Source of the DNA: DATACN01 sp038215095
GTDB taxonomy: Bacteria; Actinomycetota; Thermoleophilia; Solirubrobacterales; Thermoleophilaceae
NCBI GenBank assembly: GCA_038215095.1
Contig: JBBQRG010000022.1
Coordinates: forward strand, 1-38,198
DNA length: 38,198 nt
Reading direction: 5' to 3'
Under the pieces are notes generated by a model. The model saw nothing but the letters and a program-made list of their open reading frames with translations. It did not search any database and had not been told where the DNA came from. The translations under genes and the position numbers were made by a program. Below, piece after piece: positions 17,998 to 25,270 of this stretch. Numbering within the stretch: position 1 is the stretch's first letter; every line of letters begins with the position of its first letter.

Positions 17998-18243
17998 GTG
18001 AGCGAAGACAACATCACCATCAGGCACTCGACCGAGATCGATCGCGCCGAGCTACTGCGGCTTGCCCAGCTGGATGACCGCGAGGTCCCCGCAGGCGAGT
18101 CGCTGCTCGCCTACGTGGGCGACGAGCTACGCGCTGCGGTGCCTCTGAAGGGCCACGGGGCGATCGCGGACCCGTTCCACCTCACCCGCGACGTGATCGA
18201 GTTGCTGCGCGTGCGCGCGCGGCAGGAGAGGAAGGCAGCATGA
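17998..18243 (+). CDS. Small GNAT-N-terminus-like protein
   Basis: An 81-residue protein from GTG 17998, chosen because AGGAGG (17985-17990) sits 7 nt upstream. An in-frame ATG at 17965 would add 11 residues but has no ribosome-binding site. The sequence ITIRHSTEIDRAELLRLAQL followed by LLAYVGDELRAAVPL and ADPFHLTRDVIELLRVRARQ resembles the first half of GNAT acetyltransferases. Such truncated proteins are frequent in actinobacteria. The acetyl-CoA pyrophosphate loop (Q/RxxGxG/A) is missing, so enzymatic activity is unlikely. Its stop overlaps the start of a 46-codon ORF. Confidence 0.65.
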   Translation: MSEDNITIRHSTEIDRAELLRLAQLDDREVPAGESLLAYVGDELRAAVPLKGHGAIADPFHLTRDVIELLRVRARQERKAA

Positions 18244-18380
18244 GCTCGCAAATGAATTGGGAAGTGGCCAACGGCCGCGCGAAGGAGCTGAGGCGCATGG
18301 AGACCGGCGTGGACGCCCACCCGTTCGCCCGCTTCGTGTACCTGTCGCTCGGGTCGCGCAAGGAGCGCCCGCGCCGCTAG
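18240..18380 (+). CDS. 46-residue small protein coupled to the GNAT-like gene
   Basis: The ATG overlaps the preceding TGA (ATGA 18240-18243). The 46-residue product begins MSSQMNWEVANGRAKELRRM, continues to HPFARFVYLSLGSRKE and ends PRR. It is basic, with a central amphipathic helix, and has no signal peptide or transmembrane segment. The stop at 18378-18380 lies 4 bp before the convergent SPT-like gene's stop. No family is recognised. Overlap-type coupling is the main evidence that it is expressed. Confidence 0.5.
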   Translation: MSSQMNWEVANGRAKELRRMETGVDAHPFARFVYLSLGSRKERPRR

Positions 18381-18384
18381 CGGG

Positions 18385-19638
18385 TCAACCGGGAGGCGGC
18401 GCCGCGCCGGCGGCGCTGTCCTTCACCCGCTCGAAGATCTCGAGCGCGTGATCCAAATGGTCGCGCTCGTGGGTGGCCATCACGCTCGTGCGCAGCAGCG
18501 CGCCGCCGCGCTGCACCGCTGGGTAGAGCGCCACGTTCACGTACACGCCGCCGTCGTAGAGCGCCTTCCACAGCAGCACCGCCTGCCAGTCGTCGCCCAC
18601 CACGACCGGCACGATCGGCGTGATCACCTCGCGCCCGTCGGGTAGCCGGCAAGCCTCCTCGACCTGGTAGCCGAGCTGGCTTAGGCCGCTATGCAGGTAG
18701 CGGGCGTTGTCCAGCACGCGGGCGAACAGCTCAGGGCCCTCGTCCGAGCGGATCACGGCGAGCGCGCCGAGCGCCGCGCCGGTCGCCGCGGGGACGGCCG
18801 AGGCCGTGAACATGAACGCGCGCGACTGGACGCGCAGGAAGTCGATCACGTCAGCCGGGCCCGCGATGAAGCCCCCGCACGAGGCCAGCGACTTCGAGAA
18901 CGTGCCCATCCGCAGGTCCACCTCGGCCTCCACGCCCATCAGCTCGCAGGCGCCGGTGCCGCGCTCGCCGAGCACGCCCACGCCGTGGGCCTCGTCGACC
19001 ATCAGGCGGGCGCCGTGCTCGCGGCACAGCCGCACGATCTCGGGCAGCGGCGCGAGGTCGCCCTCCATCGAGAACACGCCGTCCACCACCACGAGCACGC
19101 CGCCGCCGTCGGACTCGGCCCGGGTGAGCATCGTCTCGAGCTTGTCGAGGCGGTTGTGGCGGAAGGGCCGGATGCGGGCGCGCGCCATCGAGACGGCGTC
19201 GAGGATCGACGCGTGGTCGCCGGCGTCCACAATCACCGTGTCCTCGGGGCCCAGCAGCGTCGCGATGCAGCCCACGTTCGCGAGGTAGCCGGCGCTGTAG
19301 ACGAGCGCGTCGTCGGTGCCCATCCAGTCCGCCAGCTCGCGTTCGAGCTCGAGGTGGATCGGCATCGTGCCGTTCATGAAGCGCGAGCCCGTCACGCCGG
19401 TGCCGTAGCGCTCGAGCGCGTCGCGCGCGGCCTGGATCACGCGCTCGTCGCCGGTCAGCCCGAGGTAGTTGTTGCCGCCGAGCATGATCCGCTCGGCGCC
19501 TTCCATCTGCACGACGGGCCCGGCGGGGCCCTCGAGCAGCCGGAAGTAGGGCAGCAGGTCGTGCTCGCGCGCCGCCTGGAGCTGGTCCAGGCGATCGTGG
19601 CTGCGTGCCTTGTCGAAGAGGTCGATTGCCGTGGGCAT
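18385..19638 (-). CDS. Serine-palmitoyltransferase-like alpha-oxoamine synthase (PLP)
   Basis: A 417-residue PLP-dependent enzyme of the alpha-oxoamine synthase family (serine palmitoyltransferase, KBL, AONS), which condenses an amino acid with an acyl-CoA. Family landmarks are MLGGNNYLGLTGDERV (52-67), YGTGVTGSRFMNGT (78-91), DHASILDA (141-148), VVVDGVFSMEGDLAPLPEIV, DEAHGVGVLG (215-224) and the PLP lysine K249 in MGTFSKSLASCGGFIAG. The blocks GSRFMNGT, VFSMEGDLAPLPEIVRL and TFSKSLASCGGFIAG resemble Bacteroidetes-type SPT as I recall it, more than BioF. No other bio gene is nearby. It is divergent, 15 bp apart, from a YghO/bCerS-like gene. The ATG has no obvious ribosome-binding site. Alternatives are KBL or BioF. 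Confidence 0.8.
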   Translation of the reverse strand: MPTAIDLFDKARSHDRLDQLQAAREHDLLPYFRLLEGPAGPVVQMEGAERIMLGGNNYLGLTGDERVIQAARDALERYGTGVTGSRFMNGTMPIHLELERELADWMGTDDALVYSAGYLANVGCIATLLGPEDTVIVDAGDHASILDAVSMARARIRPFRHNRLDKLETMLTRAESDGGGVLVVVDGVFSMEGDLAPLPEIVRLCREHGARLMVDEAHGVGVLGERGTGACELMGVEAEVDLRMGTFSKSLASCGGFIAGPADVIDFLRVQSRAFMFTASAVPAATGAALGALAVIRSDEGPELFARVLDNARYLHSGLSQLGYQVEEACRLPDGREVITPIVPVVVGDDWQAVLLWKALYDGGVYVNVALYPAVQRGGALLRTSVMATHERDHLDHALEIFERVKDSAAGAAPPPG

Positions 19639-19639
19639 G

Positions 19640-19645
19640 TAGGGT
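19640..19645 (+). promoter_or_regulatory. Candidate -10 element TAGGGT for the bCerS-like gene
   Basis: TAGGGT ends 8 nt before GTG 19654, inside the 15-bp divergent gap (19639-19653). The same hexamer at the same spacing precedes the O-methyltransferase gene at 33903. No equivalent element is visible for the minus-strand gene. Confidence 0.4.
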
Positions 19646-19653
19646 GCCGCGCC

Positions 19654-20787
19654 GTGTCGCCGGCGGTCGCTCCTGTACGCACGAGACGCGACCGGAAGGA
19701 GTTCATCGAGCTCCCCTTCCGGCTGCACTCTAACGCTGAGCAGTGGGTTCCCCCGCTGAAGCTCGAGCGCCACCTCTTCCTGAACAAACGGCTCAACGCG
19801 TACTTCAAGCACGCCGAGGCCGAGCTCTTCCTCGCCCGCCGCGATGGGCGCGTGGTCGGGCGCATCTCGGCCCAGGTCGACCACGCCTTCAACGACTACC
19901 ACGACAGCCGCTGGGGGATGTTCGGGTTCCTCGAGGTCGAGGAGGACGAGGAGGCGCTGCGGGCGCTGCTGGACGCCGCCGAGAGCTGGCTGCGCGAACG
20001 CGGCTGCGACCGCATGGTCGGCCCGATGGACTTCTCCATGAACGACGAGGTGGGCGTGCTGTTCGAGGGCTACGACCGGGAGCCCATGATCAAGCAGCCC
20101 TGGCACCCGCCCTACTACCGCGAGCTGTGCGAGCGGGTAGGGCTCGAGAAGGCGCAGGACCTGTTCATGTGGGAGCTGCACATCTCAGGCCGCGAGAACG
20201 TGATGCCCGTGATCTGGGAGCTGGCCGAGGCGCTCGAGCCGAAGCACGGGATCACGATCCGCAAGATGACGCGGCGCGGGCTGCGCAGGGACGTCGACGT
20301 GTTCGGCGAGATCTGGAACGAGGCCTGGAAGCGCAACTGGGGCTTCGTGCCCTACTCGAAGGAGGACCTCGACCACTACGCCCAGGAGCTGCAGCTGGTG
20401 TTCGACAAGCACTGGTTCATGGTCGCCGAGGAGAAGGGCAAGCCGGTCGGCGTGGCGATCACCGTGCCGGACGTGAACCAGGTGCTGAAGACGATGAACG
20501 GGCGCCTGCTGCCGCTCGGCTGGTGGCGCTTCCTGACCAAGTCCCGCCGCATCGACCGGGTGCGCGTCGGCTTCCTCGGCGTCAAGCCGGCCTACCAGCA
20601 CACGGGCGTGGCCGCGGGCCTTTACGCCGAGCACTTCGACATGGCGGAGCAGACCCCGCAGTCCTGGGGCGAGATGGGCTGGATCCTCGAATCCAACACC
20701 GCGATGAACCGCGGGATGGAAGCGATGGGCGGCAAGATCGCGAAGCGCTACAGGGTGTACGAGCGCCCGTTCGCCGCGAGCGAATAG
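19654..20787 (+). CDS. YghO-family GNAT-like protein, candidate bacterial ceramide synthase
   Basis: A 377-residue GNAT-fold protein. The conserved N-terminal half contains NAEQWVPPLKLERH (27-40), FLARRDGRVVGRISA (59-73), the segment GMFGFLEVEEDEEA (88-101), GPMDFSMNDEVGVL (123-136) and HPPYY (151-155), which I recognise as the YghO-like family found in many bacteria. The C-terminal half has a second GNAT-like part with VAITVPDVNQVLK and RVGFLGVKPAYQHTGVAAGLYAEHF. A family member from Caulobacter was reported as the bacterial ceramide synthase that N-acylates the long-chain base; this is from memory. Lying divergent to an SPT-like gene supports that role here. GTG 19654 is the only start fitting the small divergent gap. 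Confidence 0.75.
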   Translation: MSPAVAPVRTRRDRKEFIELPFRLHSNAEQWVPPLKLERHLFLNKRLNAYFKHAEAELFLARRDGRVVGRISAQVDHAFNDYHDSRWGMFGFLEVEEDEEALRALLDAAESWLRERGCDRMVGPMDFSMNDEVGVLFEGYDREPMIKQPWHPPYYRELCERVGLEKAQDLFMWELHISGRENVMPVIWELAEALEPKHGITIRKMTRRGLRRDVDVFGEIWNEAWKRNWGFVPYSKEDLDHYAQELQLVFDKHWFMVAEEKGKPVGVAITVPDVNQVLKTMNGRLLPLGWWRFLTKSRRIDRVRVGFLGVKPAYQHTGVAAGLYAEHFDMAEQTPQSWGEMGWILESNTAMNRGMEAMGGKIAKRYRVYERPFAASE

Positions 20788-20914
20788 TCGAATCGGCCAG
20801 ACCCCGCTTAGGGGGATGCAGCCGGCCCGCCCCGCCACCGATAGACAGAACAGCCCTCGAGCGGCGCAGACAGGCCCCGGCACGCTCGGCTCCCAACCCG
20901 AAAGGACTCACCCC

Positions 20915-21727
20915 ATGGTCAGGACGACCACTCTGATGGCCGCTGTCGCGGCCTGCCTTGCGTTCGCCTTTCCCGCCCAGGCGCAAGGACCCGTCGGCCC
21001 GAAGCCGACCGATGACACGACGGGGCCGAGGATCCCGCTCACGACCACCCCCGGTGGGAAGCTCCCACCCGGCGTCTACATCGGCAAGCGCTTCACGAGC
21101 ATGGTCCAGGCAAACGGCCCGCTGACGCTGATCGACTGCGTCACCCCCGGACTCAAGGTCACCAACGGGCCGGTGCTCCTGGACCACACCGACGTCTTCG
21201 GCTGGTTCGGGGTGCTGACCAACAACCTCGATCCGAACAAGGAGGTGCTCACGGCGAGGTTCGTGAAGGTCGTCGGGCCGACCGACAACGACACGATGCG
21301 GATCGGCTCGCGGAGCTGGAACGACCCCACAAGGCTGGTCAACACGCGCTTTGAGGACTCGATAATCAGCTCCCCGTTCGACCCCTTCGCGCCGGGCTCT
21401 GCGAACGCTCACTTCGACCTGGTCCAGTTCGGCGGCGGCCAGAACTCCTCCTTCGAGCGCGTCGTCATGCGCTACGACCGCACCCAGTTCAACCGCCGAA
21501 ACACCCAGTACGTCAACAACGGCACCAAGAACAACGGCGTAGTGCTCGAGGACGTCTGGGTCGAGGGCGGCCCGGTGGGCTACGTGCTCGCCGGCCCGAT
21601 GACCGTCCGCCGGACCGTGATCGCCCCCTCGACCAAGCAGTACGGCTACGTCTACCCGTCGGTCGACCCCAAGCACAGGCCCTTCTTGGAAGACGTTTTC
21701 GGCGACGCCGGCGTCCCGGTCCTGTGA
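20915..21727 (+). CDS. Secreted protein of unknown function, possibly beta-helical
   Basis: A 270-residue protein from ATG 20915 with AAAGGA (20901-20906) at 8-nt spacing. A signal peptide is evident (MVRTTTLMAAVAACLAF, cleavage near AQAQ at about residue 23), followed by a Thr/Pro-rich linker. The mature part is rich in short beta-strand-like repeats (VTNGPVLLDHTDVFGW, LVNTRFEDSIISSP, FERVVMRYDRTQFN, VVLEDVWVEGGP, MTVRRTVI), a pattern seen in right-handed parallel beta-helix proteins such as pectate-lyase-like folds. No catalytic motif is recognised. The 127-bp gap before it (20788-20914) shows no clear promoter hexamer; it may bind a surface polymer, which is inference. Confidence 0.7.
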   Translation: MVRTTTLMAAVAACLAFAFPAQAQGPVGPKPTDDTTGPRIPLTTTPGGKLPPGVYIGKRFTSMVQANGPLTLIDCVTPGLKVTNGPVLLDHTDVFGWFGVLTNNLDPNKEVLTARFVKVVGPTDNDTMRIGSRSWNDPTRLVNTRFEDSIISSPFDPFAPGSANAHFDLVQFGGGQNSSFERVVMRYDRTQFNRRNTQYVNNGTKNNGVVLEDVWVEGGPVGYVLAGPMTVRRTVIAPSTKQYGYVYPSVDPKHRPFLEDVFGDAGVPVL

Positions 21728-21753
21728 CGAAAGGGACCCGGTAGAGGAGCCAG

Positions 21754-21759
21754 TACACT
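21754..21759 (+). promoter_or_regulatory. -10 element TACACT for a leaderless transcript
   Basis: TACACT ends 7 nt before the TTG start at 21767; no Shine-Dalgarno sequence is present in between. Confidence 0.45.
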
Positions 21760-21766
21760 CGCTCCC

Positions 21767-22066
21767 TTGGCCGAGCCCGAGGACAGCGCCGCGGAGCTTC
21801 AGGAGGGAGACGACCGGCCGCTGCCCGAGCTGGTCGAGGCCCATCCGATCGAGCGAGCCCAGCCGGCGTCGCTGCCGGCCGTCGTTGTTGCCGCCACGGG
21901 CGGCTTCCTGATCGGTGTCGCGACCTTCGTGCTGGTGCGGATTCTGCGCCGCCCGCGCCCCGCGCGGCTCAGGCTGGGCCGCGGCGCCGGCCGTCGTGGG
22001 CAGAAGGTGGACGTGGCGGGGACCCGCTCGTTCCTCGTCGACGTTCATTTGCTACGGGATAGATAG
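21767..22066 (+). CDS. Small single-pass membrane protein
   Basis: A 99-residue protein from TTG 21767 with an acidic N-terminal half (EDSAAELQEGDDRPLPELVE), one transmembrane helix at about 37-58 (SLPAVVVAATGGFLIGVATF) and a strongly basic C-terminal tail (RRPRPARLRLGRGAGRRG). The charge layout predicts the N-terminus outside and the tail in the cytoplasm. No family is recognised. It lies 22 bp upstream of the glycosylase gene and has its own leaderless promoter. Confidence 0.55.
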   Translation: MAEPEDSAAELQEGDDRPLPELVEAHPIERAQPASLPAVVVAATGGFLIGVATFVLVRILRRPRPARLRLGRGAGRRGQKVDVAGTRSFLVDVHLLRDR

Positions 22067-22088
22067 CGAACGCGATCTTGGCGTCGGC

Positions 22089-23000
22089 GTGAGGCAGGCC
22101 GCGTCCGCCGCGTTGCCCCGCGCCCCCTACGCCAACGGGCGAGGACCTGCACGGCCCGCCGTCGTTGAGCTTGAGGCGGTGCCTCGGGGGGCCTACAAGC
22201 TGCCCGGCGCTGGGCGTGACGGCGTGCTGTTACGGCGGGGCGAATCGCTCAGGCGCGTGCTGCACCCGGGCGGCGAGCCCGTGGTGGTGCACGTCTGGGC
22301 GACGCGGTCGGCCGTGCGTTTGCGCGCCGAGGCCGCCGAACGCGACGCCGCGGCCGCTGCGCTCGAGCGCATGCGCTTCGCGCTCGGCCTCGATCACGAC
22401 CTGGCGGAGTTCCACAAGCGCTTCCGCGGCGATTCGCTGATCGGCCCGGCGATCCGCAGGACGCCGTGGCTGCGCCCGCGGCGGCGGCCCGAGCCGTTCG
22501 AGGCGCTGGCCTGGGCCATCTGCGAGCAGCTGATCGACACCCAGCGCGCCTTCGGCATTCAGCGGCGGCTGGTGCGCCGCTTCGGCCGCCGCAGCCCCTG
22601 CGGCACGCTGCGCGACGTGCCCGCGGCCGAGCGGCTCGCCGGCCGCGCGCCGGCCGAGCTGGAGGCATGCGGGCTGGCCGGCAAGCGGGCGATCGCGATG
22701 GTCAAGGCCGCGCGCGAGGTGGCGGCCGGCCGGGCGGACCTCGGGCGCGATCACGAGAGCGCCTGGCGGCGCCTGCGCACGATCCCGAACATCGGCTCGT
22801 GGACGCTCGAGAAGCTGGCGTTCGAGGGCCAGGGCCGCGACGACCAGCTCCCGGCGGGCGATCTTGCGTACGTCAAGCTCGTGGGCCGGGCGGCCGGGCT
22901 GCGCCGCCGCGCGACCGAGGACGAGGTGCGTGCCTTCTTCGAGCCCTACGCGCCATTTTCGGGCCTGGCGGGGATCTACGCTCTATCCTCGGGGGTATGA
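22089..23000 (+). CDS. AlkA-like DNA-3-methyladenine glycosylase (HhH-GPD)
   Basis: A 303-residue glycosylase removing alkylated bases from DNA. The helix-hairpin-helix is at LRTIPNIGSWTLEKLAFEGQG, followed by the catalytic loop LPAGDLAYVKLVG with the active Asp at 258, as in AlkA. The upstream ALAWAICEQLIDTQRAFGIQ corresponds to the usual HhH-GPD core helix. The start at GTG 22089 is the first reasonable one after the preceding gene; later starts (for example in VVELEAV) would cut the N-terminal domain. There is no C-terminal Fe-S cluster. Its stop overlaps the MsrB start by 4 bp (ATGA 22997-23000). Confidence 0.8.
   Translation: MRQAASAALPRAPYANGRGPARPAVVELEAVPRGAYKLPGAGRDGVLLRRGESLRRVLHPGGEPVVVHVWATRSAVRLRAEAAERDAAAAALERMRFALGLDHDLAEFHKRFRGDSLIGPAIRRTPWLRPRRRPEPFEALAWAICEQLIDTQRAFGIQRRLVRRFGRRSPCGTLRDVPAAERLAGRAPAELEACGLAGKRAIAMVKAAREVAAGRADLGRDHESAWRRLRTIPNIGSWTLEKLAFEGQGRDDQLPAGDLAYVKLVGRAAGLRRRATEDEVRAFFEPYAPFSGLAGIYALSSGV
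22984..22989 (+). promoter_or_regulatory. -10 element TATCCT inside the glycosylase gene, for leaderless msrB
   Basis: TATCCT ends 7 nt before the msrB ATG (22997) and lies within the last codons of the glycosylase gene. The identical hexamer with identical spacing precedes the MoxR GTG at 31402 on the opposite strand. Confidence 0.5.
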
Positions 23001-23392
23001 GCCAGAAGGTCGAAAAGAGCGAGCAGGAGTGGCGCGAGGAGCTTGGCGACGAGCGCTTCCACATCATGCGACAGCAGGGCACGGAGCCCCCGTTCACGGG
23101 CGCCTTCACCTACGAGAAGGCCGACGGGATGTACCGCTGCGGCGCCTGCGGCGCGGAGCTCTTCAGCTCGGACACCAAGTTCGACTCCGGTACCGGCTGG
23201 CCCAGCTTCACCGAGCCGGCGGTGGCCGAGAGCGTTGAGCTGCGGTCCGACAACAGCCTCTTCATGAAGCGCACCGAGGTGGTCTGCGCCAACTGCGGCG
23301 GCCATTTGGGCCACGTCTTCGACGACGGTCCCGGCCCGGGCGGGCAGCGCTTCTGCATCAACTCCTGCGCCCTGGAGCTCGACAAGCGCTGA
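22997..23392 (+). CDS. msrB: Peptide-methionine (R)-S-oxide reductase MsrB
   Basis: A 131-residue MsrB that reduces methionine-R-sulfoxide in oxidised proteins. The zinc-binding Cys pairs are C48/C51 (CGAC) and C97/C100 (CANC). The family signature GTGWPSF and the catalytic Cys120 in QRFCINSCALEL are present. C125, a few residues later, could be the resolving or an accessory thiol. The ATG overlaps the glycosylase stop, so it can be translated by coupling as well as from its own leaderless promoter. Together the pair suggests damage repair (alkylated DNA, oxidised protein). Confidence 0.95.
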   Translation: MSQKVEKSEQEWREELGDERFHIMRQQGTEPPFTGAFTYEKADGMYRCGACGAELFSSDTKFDSGTGWPSFTEPAVAESVELRSDNSLFMKRTEVVCANCGGHLGHVFDDGPGPGGQRFCINSCALELDKR

Positions 23393-23396
23393 GCGA

Positions 23397-24269
23397 CTAG
23401 CCGGGCGACGGGCTGCTGAAGCCCGGTCCGAGCAGCGCGCCCGGCGGCACGCCGAAGCGCTGCAGCAGCTCGGTCAGCGGCCGCGCCCCACTGGGTGCGG
23501 TGACGTGCTGGTTGCCGTTCACGTTCGACTGCTGGGTGGTGAGCTTCAGGCGGCCGCCCTTGAGCCCCCTCGCCCGCGACTGCAGGTCGCCGGGCAGCTC
23601 GAAGCGCACGTCGAAGTGGCTGCTGCGCAGGATGTGGTCGTCGCCGACGCTGAACTGGACGCTCGCGTCCTTGATCGCCTCGTCCACCTGATCCATCGTC
23701 TTCTTGCCGATCTGGTGGCCGCGCGCGAGCTTCGCGGTCAGCCGGTTCACGTCGGCGAGCATCTTGCGCACGTCGAGCTGGCCGGAGACCTGTCGGCCGT
23801 TGTCCGCGACCTTGCCGTCCTTGAGCCAGTGGGACGCGTCGAGCTGGATCTTCTGCGGCGCGTTGCGCTGCGACTGGCTCATGAACTTCTGGACGAGCTG
23901 GCGGCCCACCTCGAAGGTCTGGCCGCCGTAGGACACGTACGCGTTGCCACCGGCCGCGATCACGCGAAGAGCGACCTTCTTGCCGGCTCCCTGAAGGCGG
24001 ATGCGCCAGTCGAGGTCGGGCAGCTTACGCGCGCCGTTCGAGCGCGTCGGGCCGGTCACCGTCAGCTTCAACGGCCCCTTCAGCTGCGGGACGCCGTCGA
24101 GCTGAAGCAGCATCGCCAGCTTCAGGTCGGCGCTCTTCGCGGGCGTCTTGGCGGCGCGCTTGAGCACGTCCTGCGCAGAGCCGGTGTCGCTCTTGGTGTC
24201 GCTGCCGCAGCCGCCCAGCAGGGCGACGGCCAGCAGCGCGACCAGCACGAGGAGGGGGCGCGTCCTCAC
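23397..24269 (-). CDS. Lipoprotein, last gene of the thiamin-precursor transporter operon
   Basis: A 290-residue lipoprotein from GTG 24269, which overlaps the previous stop (GTGA 24269-24266). A lipobox lies in LLVLVALLAVALLGGCG, with Cys at about residue 20. The mature part has SAQDVLKRAAKTP then beta-rich stretches (LKLAMLLQLDGVPQLKGPLKL, WRIRLQGAGKKVALRVIAAG, AYVSYGGQTFEVG), resembling the LppX/LprG-like lipid-binding lipoprotein fold in overall layout; similarity is not certain. A Gln/Lys-rich C-terminal region ends at PSPG. Its presence in a TPP-riboswitch operon is unexpected. It is convergent with msrB, with 4 bp between stops. Confidence 0.65.
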   Translation of the reverse strand: MRTRPLLVLVALLAVALLGGCGSDTKSDTGSAQDVLKRAAKTPAKSADLKLAMLLQLDGVPQLKGPLKLTVTGPTRSNGARKLPDLDWRIRLQGAGKKVALRVIAAGGNAYVSYGGQTFEVGRQLVQKFMSQSQRNAPQKIQLDASHWLKDGKVADNGRQVSGQLDVRKMLADVNRLTAKLARGHQIGKKTMDQVDEAIKDASVQFSVGDDHILRSSHFDVRFELPGDLQSRARGLKGGRLKLTTQQSNVNGNQHVTAPSGARPLTELLQRFGVPPGALLGPGFSSPSPG

Positions 24270-25270
24270 AGGCCGGCCCCCGGGAGCAGCTTGTTTGTGT
24301 GCGCGCCCGCGGCGTCGGGGGCGTGGTCGAGCAGCTTGTTCTCCCTCATCCAGTCGGCGAAGTTCGACCATGCCTTTGAATCCTGCCAACCGAAGGGCCT
24401 TCCGCGCGGAGGCAGGAAGAGCGGCAGCGTCGCCTTCACGGACGCGCGCTGCAGCTTGGGGTCGAGGTCGGGGTTCGCACGGAGGAGGCCTTCGACGCCC
24501 TTGGCCGGATCCCGCTTCAGCGCGAGGCTCCCGCGCGACAGCGCGCCGATGAAGGCGCGCAGCTTGCCGCCGTCGCGCTCGAGCGCGTCCGCGTTGGCCA
24601 CCAGCACCAGCTCGTCGTAGGTCGGCACTCCGGCGTCGTCCACTCTGATGATTCTCGGCTTGCGCTTGCGCATCCTCAAGTCCACGCCCTCGTAATTCCA
24701 GAATCCGCCGAGGATCGCGTCCACTTTGCGCGTCAGCAGCGCCGGCACGAGGTTGAAGCCCACGTTGCGGGCCCTGGCCTTCGAGGGGTCGCCGCCGGCG
24801 TTCTCGACGATCGTGCTCAGGTAGGCGGTCTGGTAGTCGATGCCGGCCGTGCCCACGCGCTTGCCGGTCAGGTCCTTGGGGCCGCGGATGTGCGCCCGGG
24901 GCAGCGAGATGATCGAGGTGAGCGGCTCGCGCACGAGCGCCGCCACCGACACCACGTGCAGGCCTTGGTCGCGCGCCCGCAGCACCTCGGGCTCGTAGGA
25001 CACGGCCAGGTCCACGCGCCCGGCTGCCACCTGCTTGATCGGCGCGGCGGGGTCGGCCGGCTGGCGGATCTTCACGTCGAGGCCTGCCTGCTTGAAGTCG
25101 CCGGCCGCCTGCGCCGCGTAGATGCCCGCGTGGTCGGCGTTCGGGAAGTAGTCGAGCAGCAGCTCCACCTGCTTCGAGCCCTGCGGCTGGAGCACGTCCT
25201 TCTTCTCGCCGCAGCCGGCCGCGGTGAGCACCAGCAGCGCAAGCGCGAGCGGAGCGAGACGACGGATCAT
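24266..25270 (-). CDS. thiY: ABC transporter substrate-binding lipoprotein, ThiY/Thi5-like (thiamin pyrimidine precursor)
   Basis: A 334-residue solute-binding lipoprotein: MIRRLAPLALALLVLTAAGC gives a lipobox with Cys20. The ThiY/NMT1-type N-terminus VELLLDYFPNADHAGIYAAQ, then FKQAGLDVKI and VDLAVSYEPEVLRARDQGL, match proteins that bind the thiamin pyrimidine HMP or its formylamino precursor. GFWNYEGVDLR is another family-like block. The operon is preceded by a TPP riboswitch, which supports this assignment over taurine/sulfonate binding (SsuA). The ATG overlaps the preceding stop by 4 bp. Confidence 0.85.
   Translation of the reverse strand: MIRRLAPLALALLVLTAAGCGEKKDVLQPQGSKQVELLLDYFPNADHAGIYAAQAAGDFKQAGLDVKIRQPADPAAPIKQVAAGRVDLAVSYEPEVLRARDQGLHVVSVAALVREPLTSIISLPRAHIRGPKDLTGKRVGTAGIDYQTAYLSTIVENAGGDPSKARARNVGFNLVPALLTRKVDAILGGFWNYEGVDLRMRKRKPRIIRVDDAGVPTYDELVLVANADALERDGGKLRAFIGALSRGSLALKRDPAKGVEGLLRANPDLDPKLQRASVKATLPLFLPPRGRPFGWQDSKAWSNFADWMRENKLLDHAPDAAGAHTNKLLPGAGL

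Noticed and set aside
18385..19638. Annotation as biotin-pathway BioF
   Set aside because: No biotin gene is nearby and the blocks look more like SPT; BioF or KBL remain possible and are kept only as alternatives.
18691..19653. Upstream extension of the bCerS-like frame to an ATG at 18691
   Set aside because: It would run antisense through most of the SPT-like gene and translates to low-complexity Arg/Ala/His sequence; the GTG at 19654 is the sensible start.
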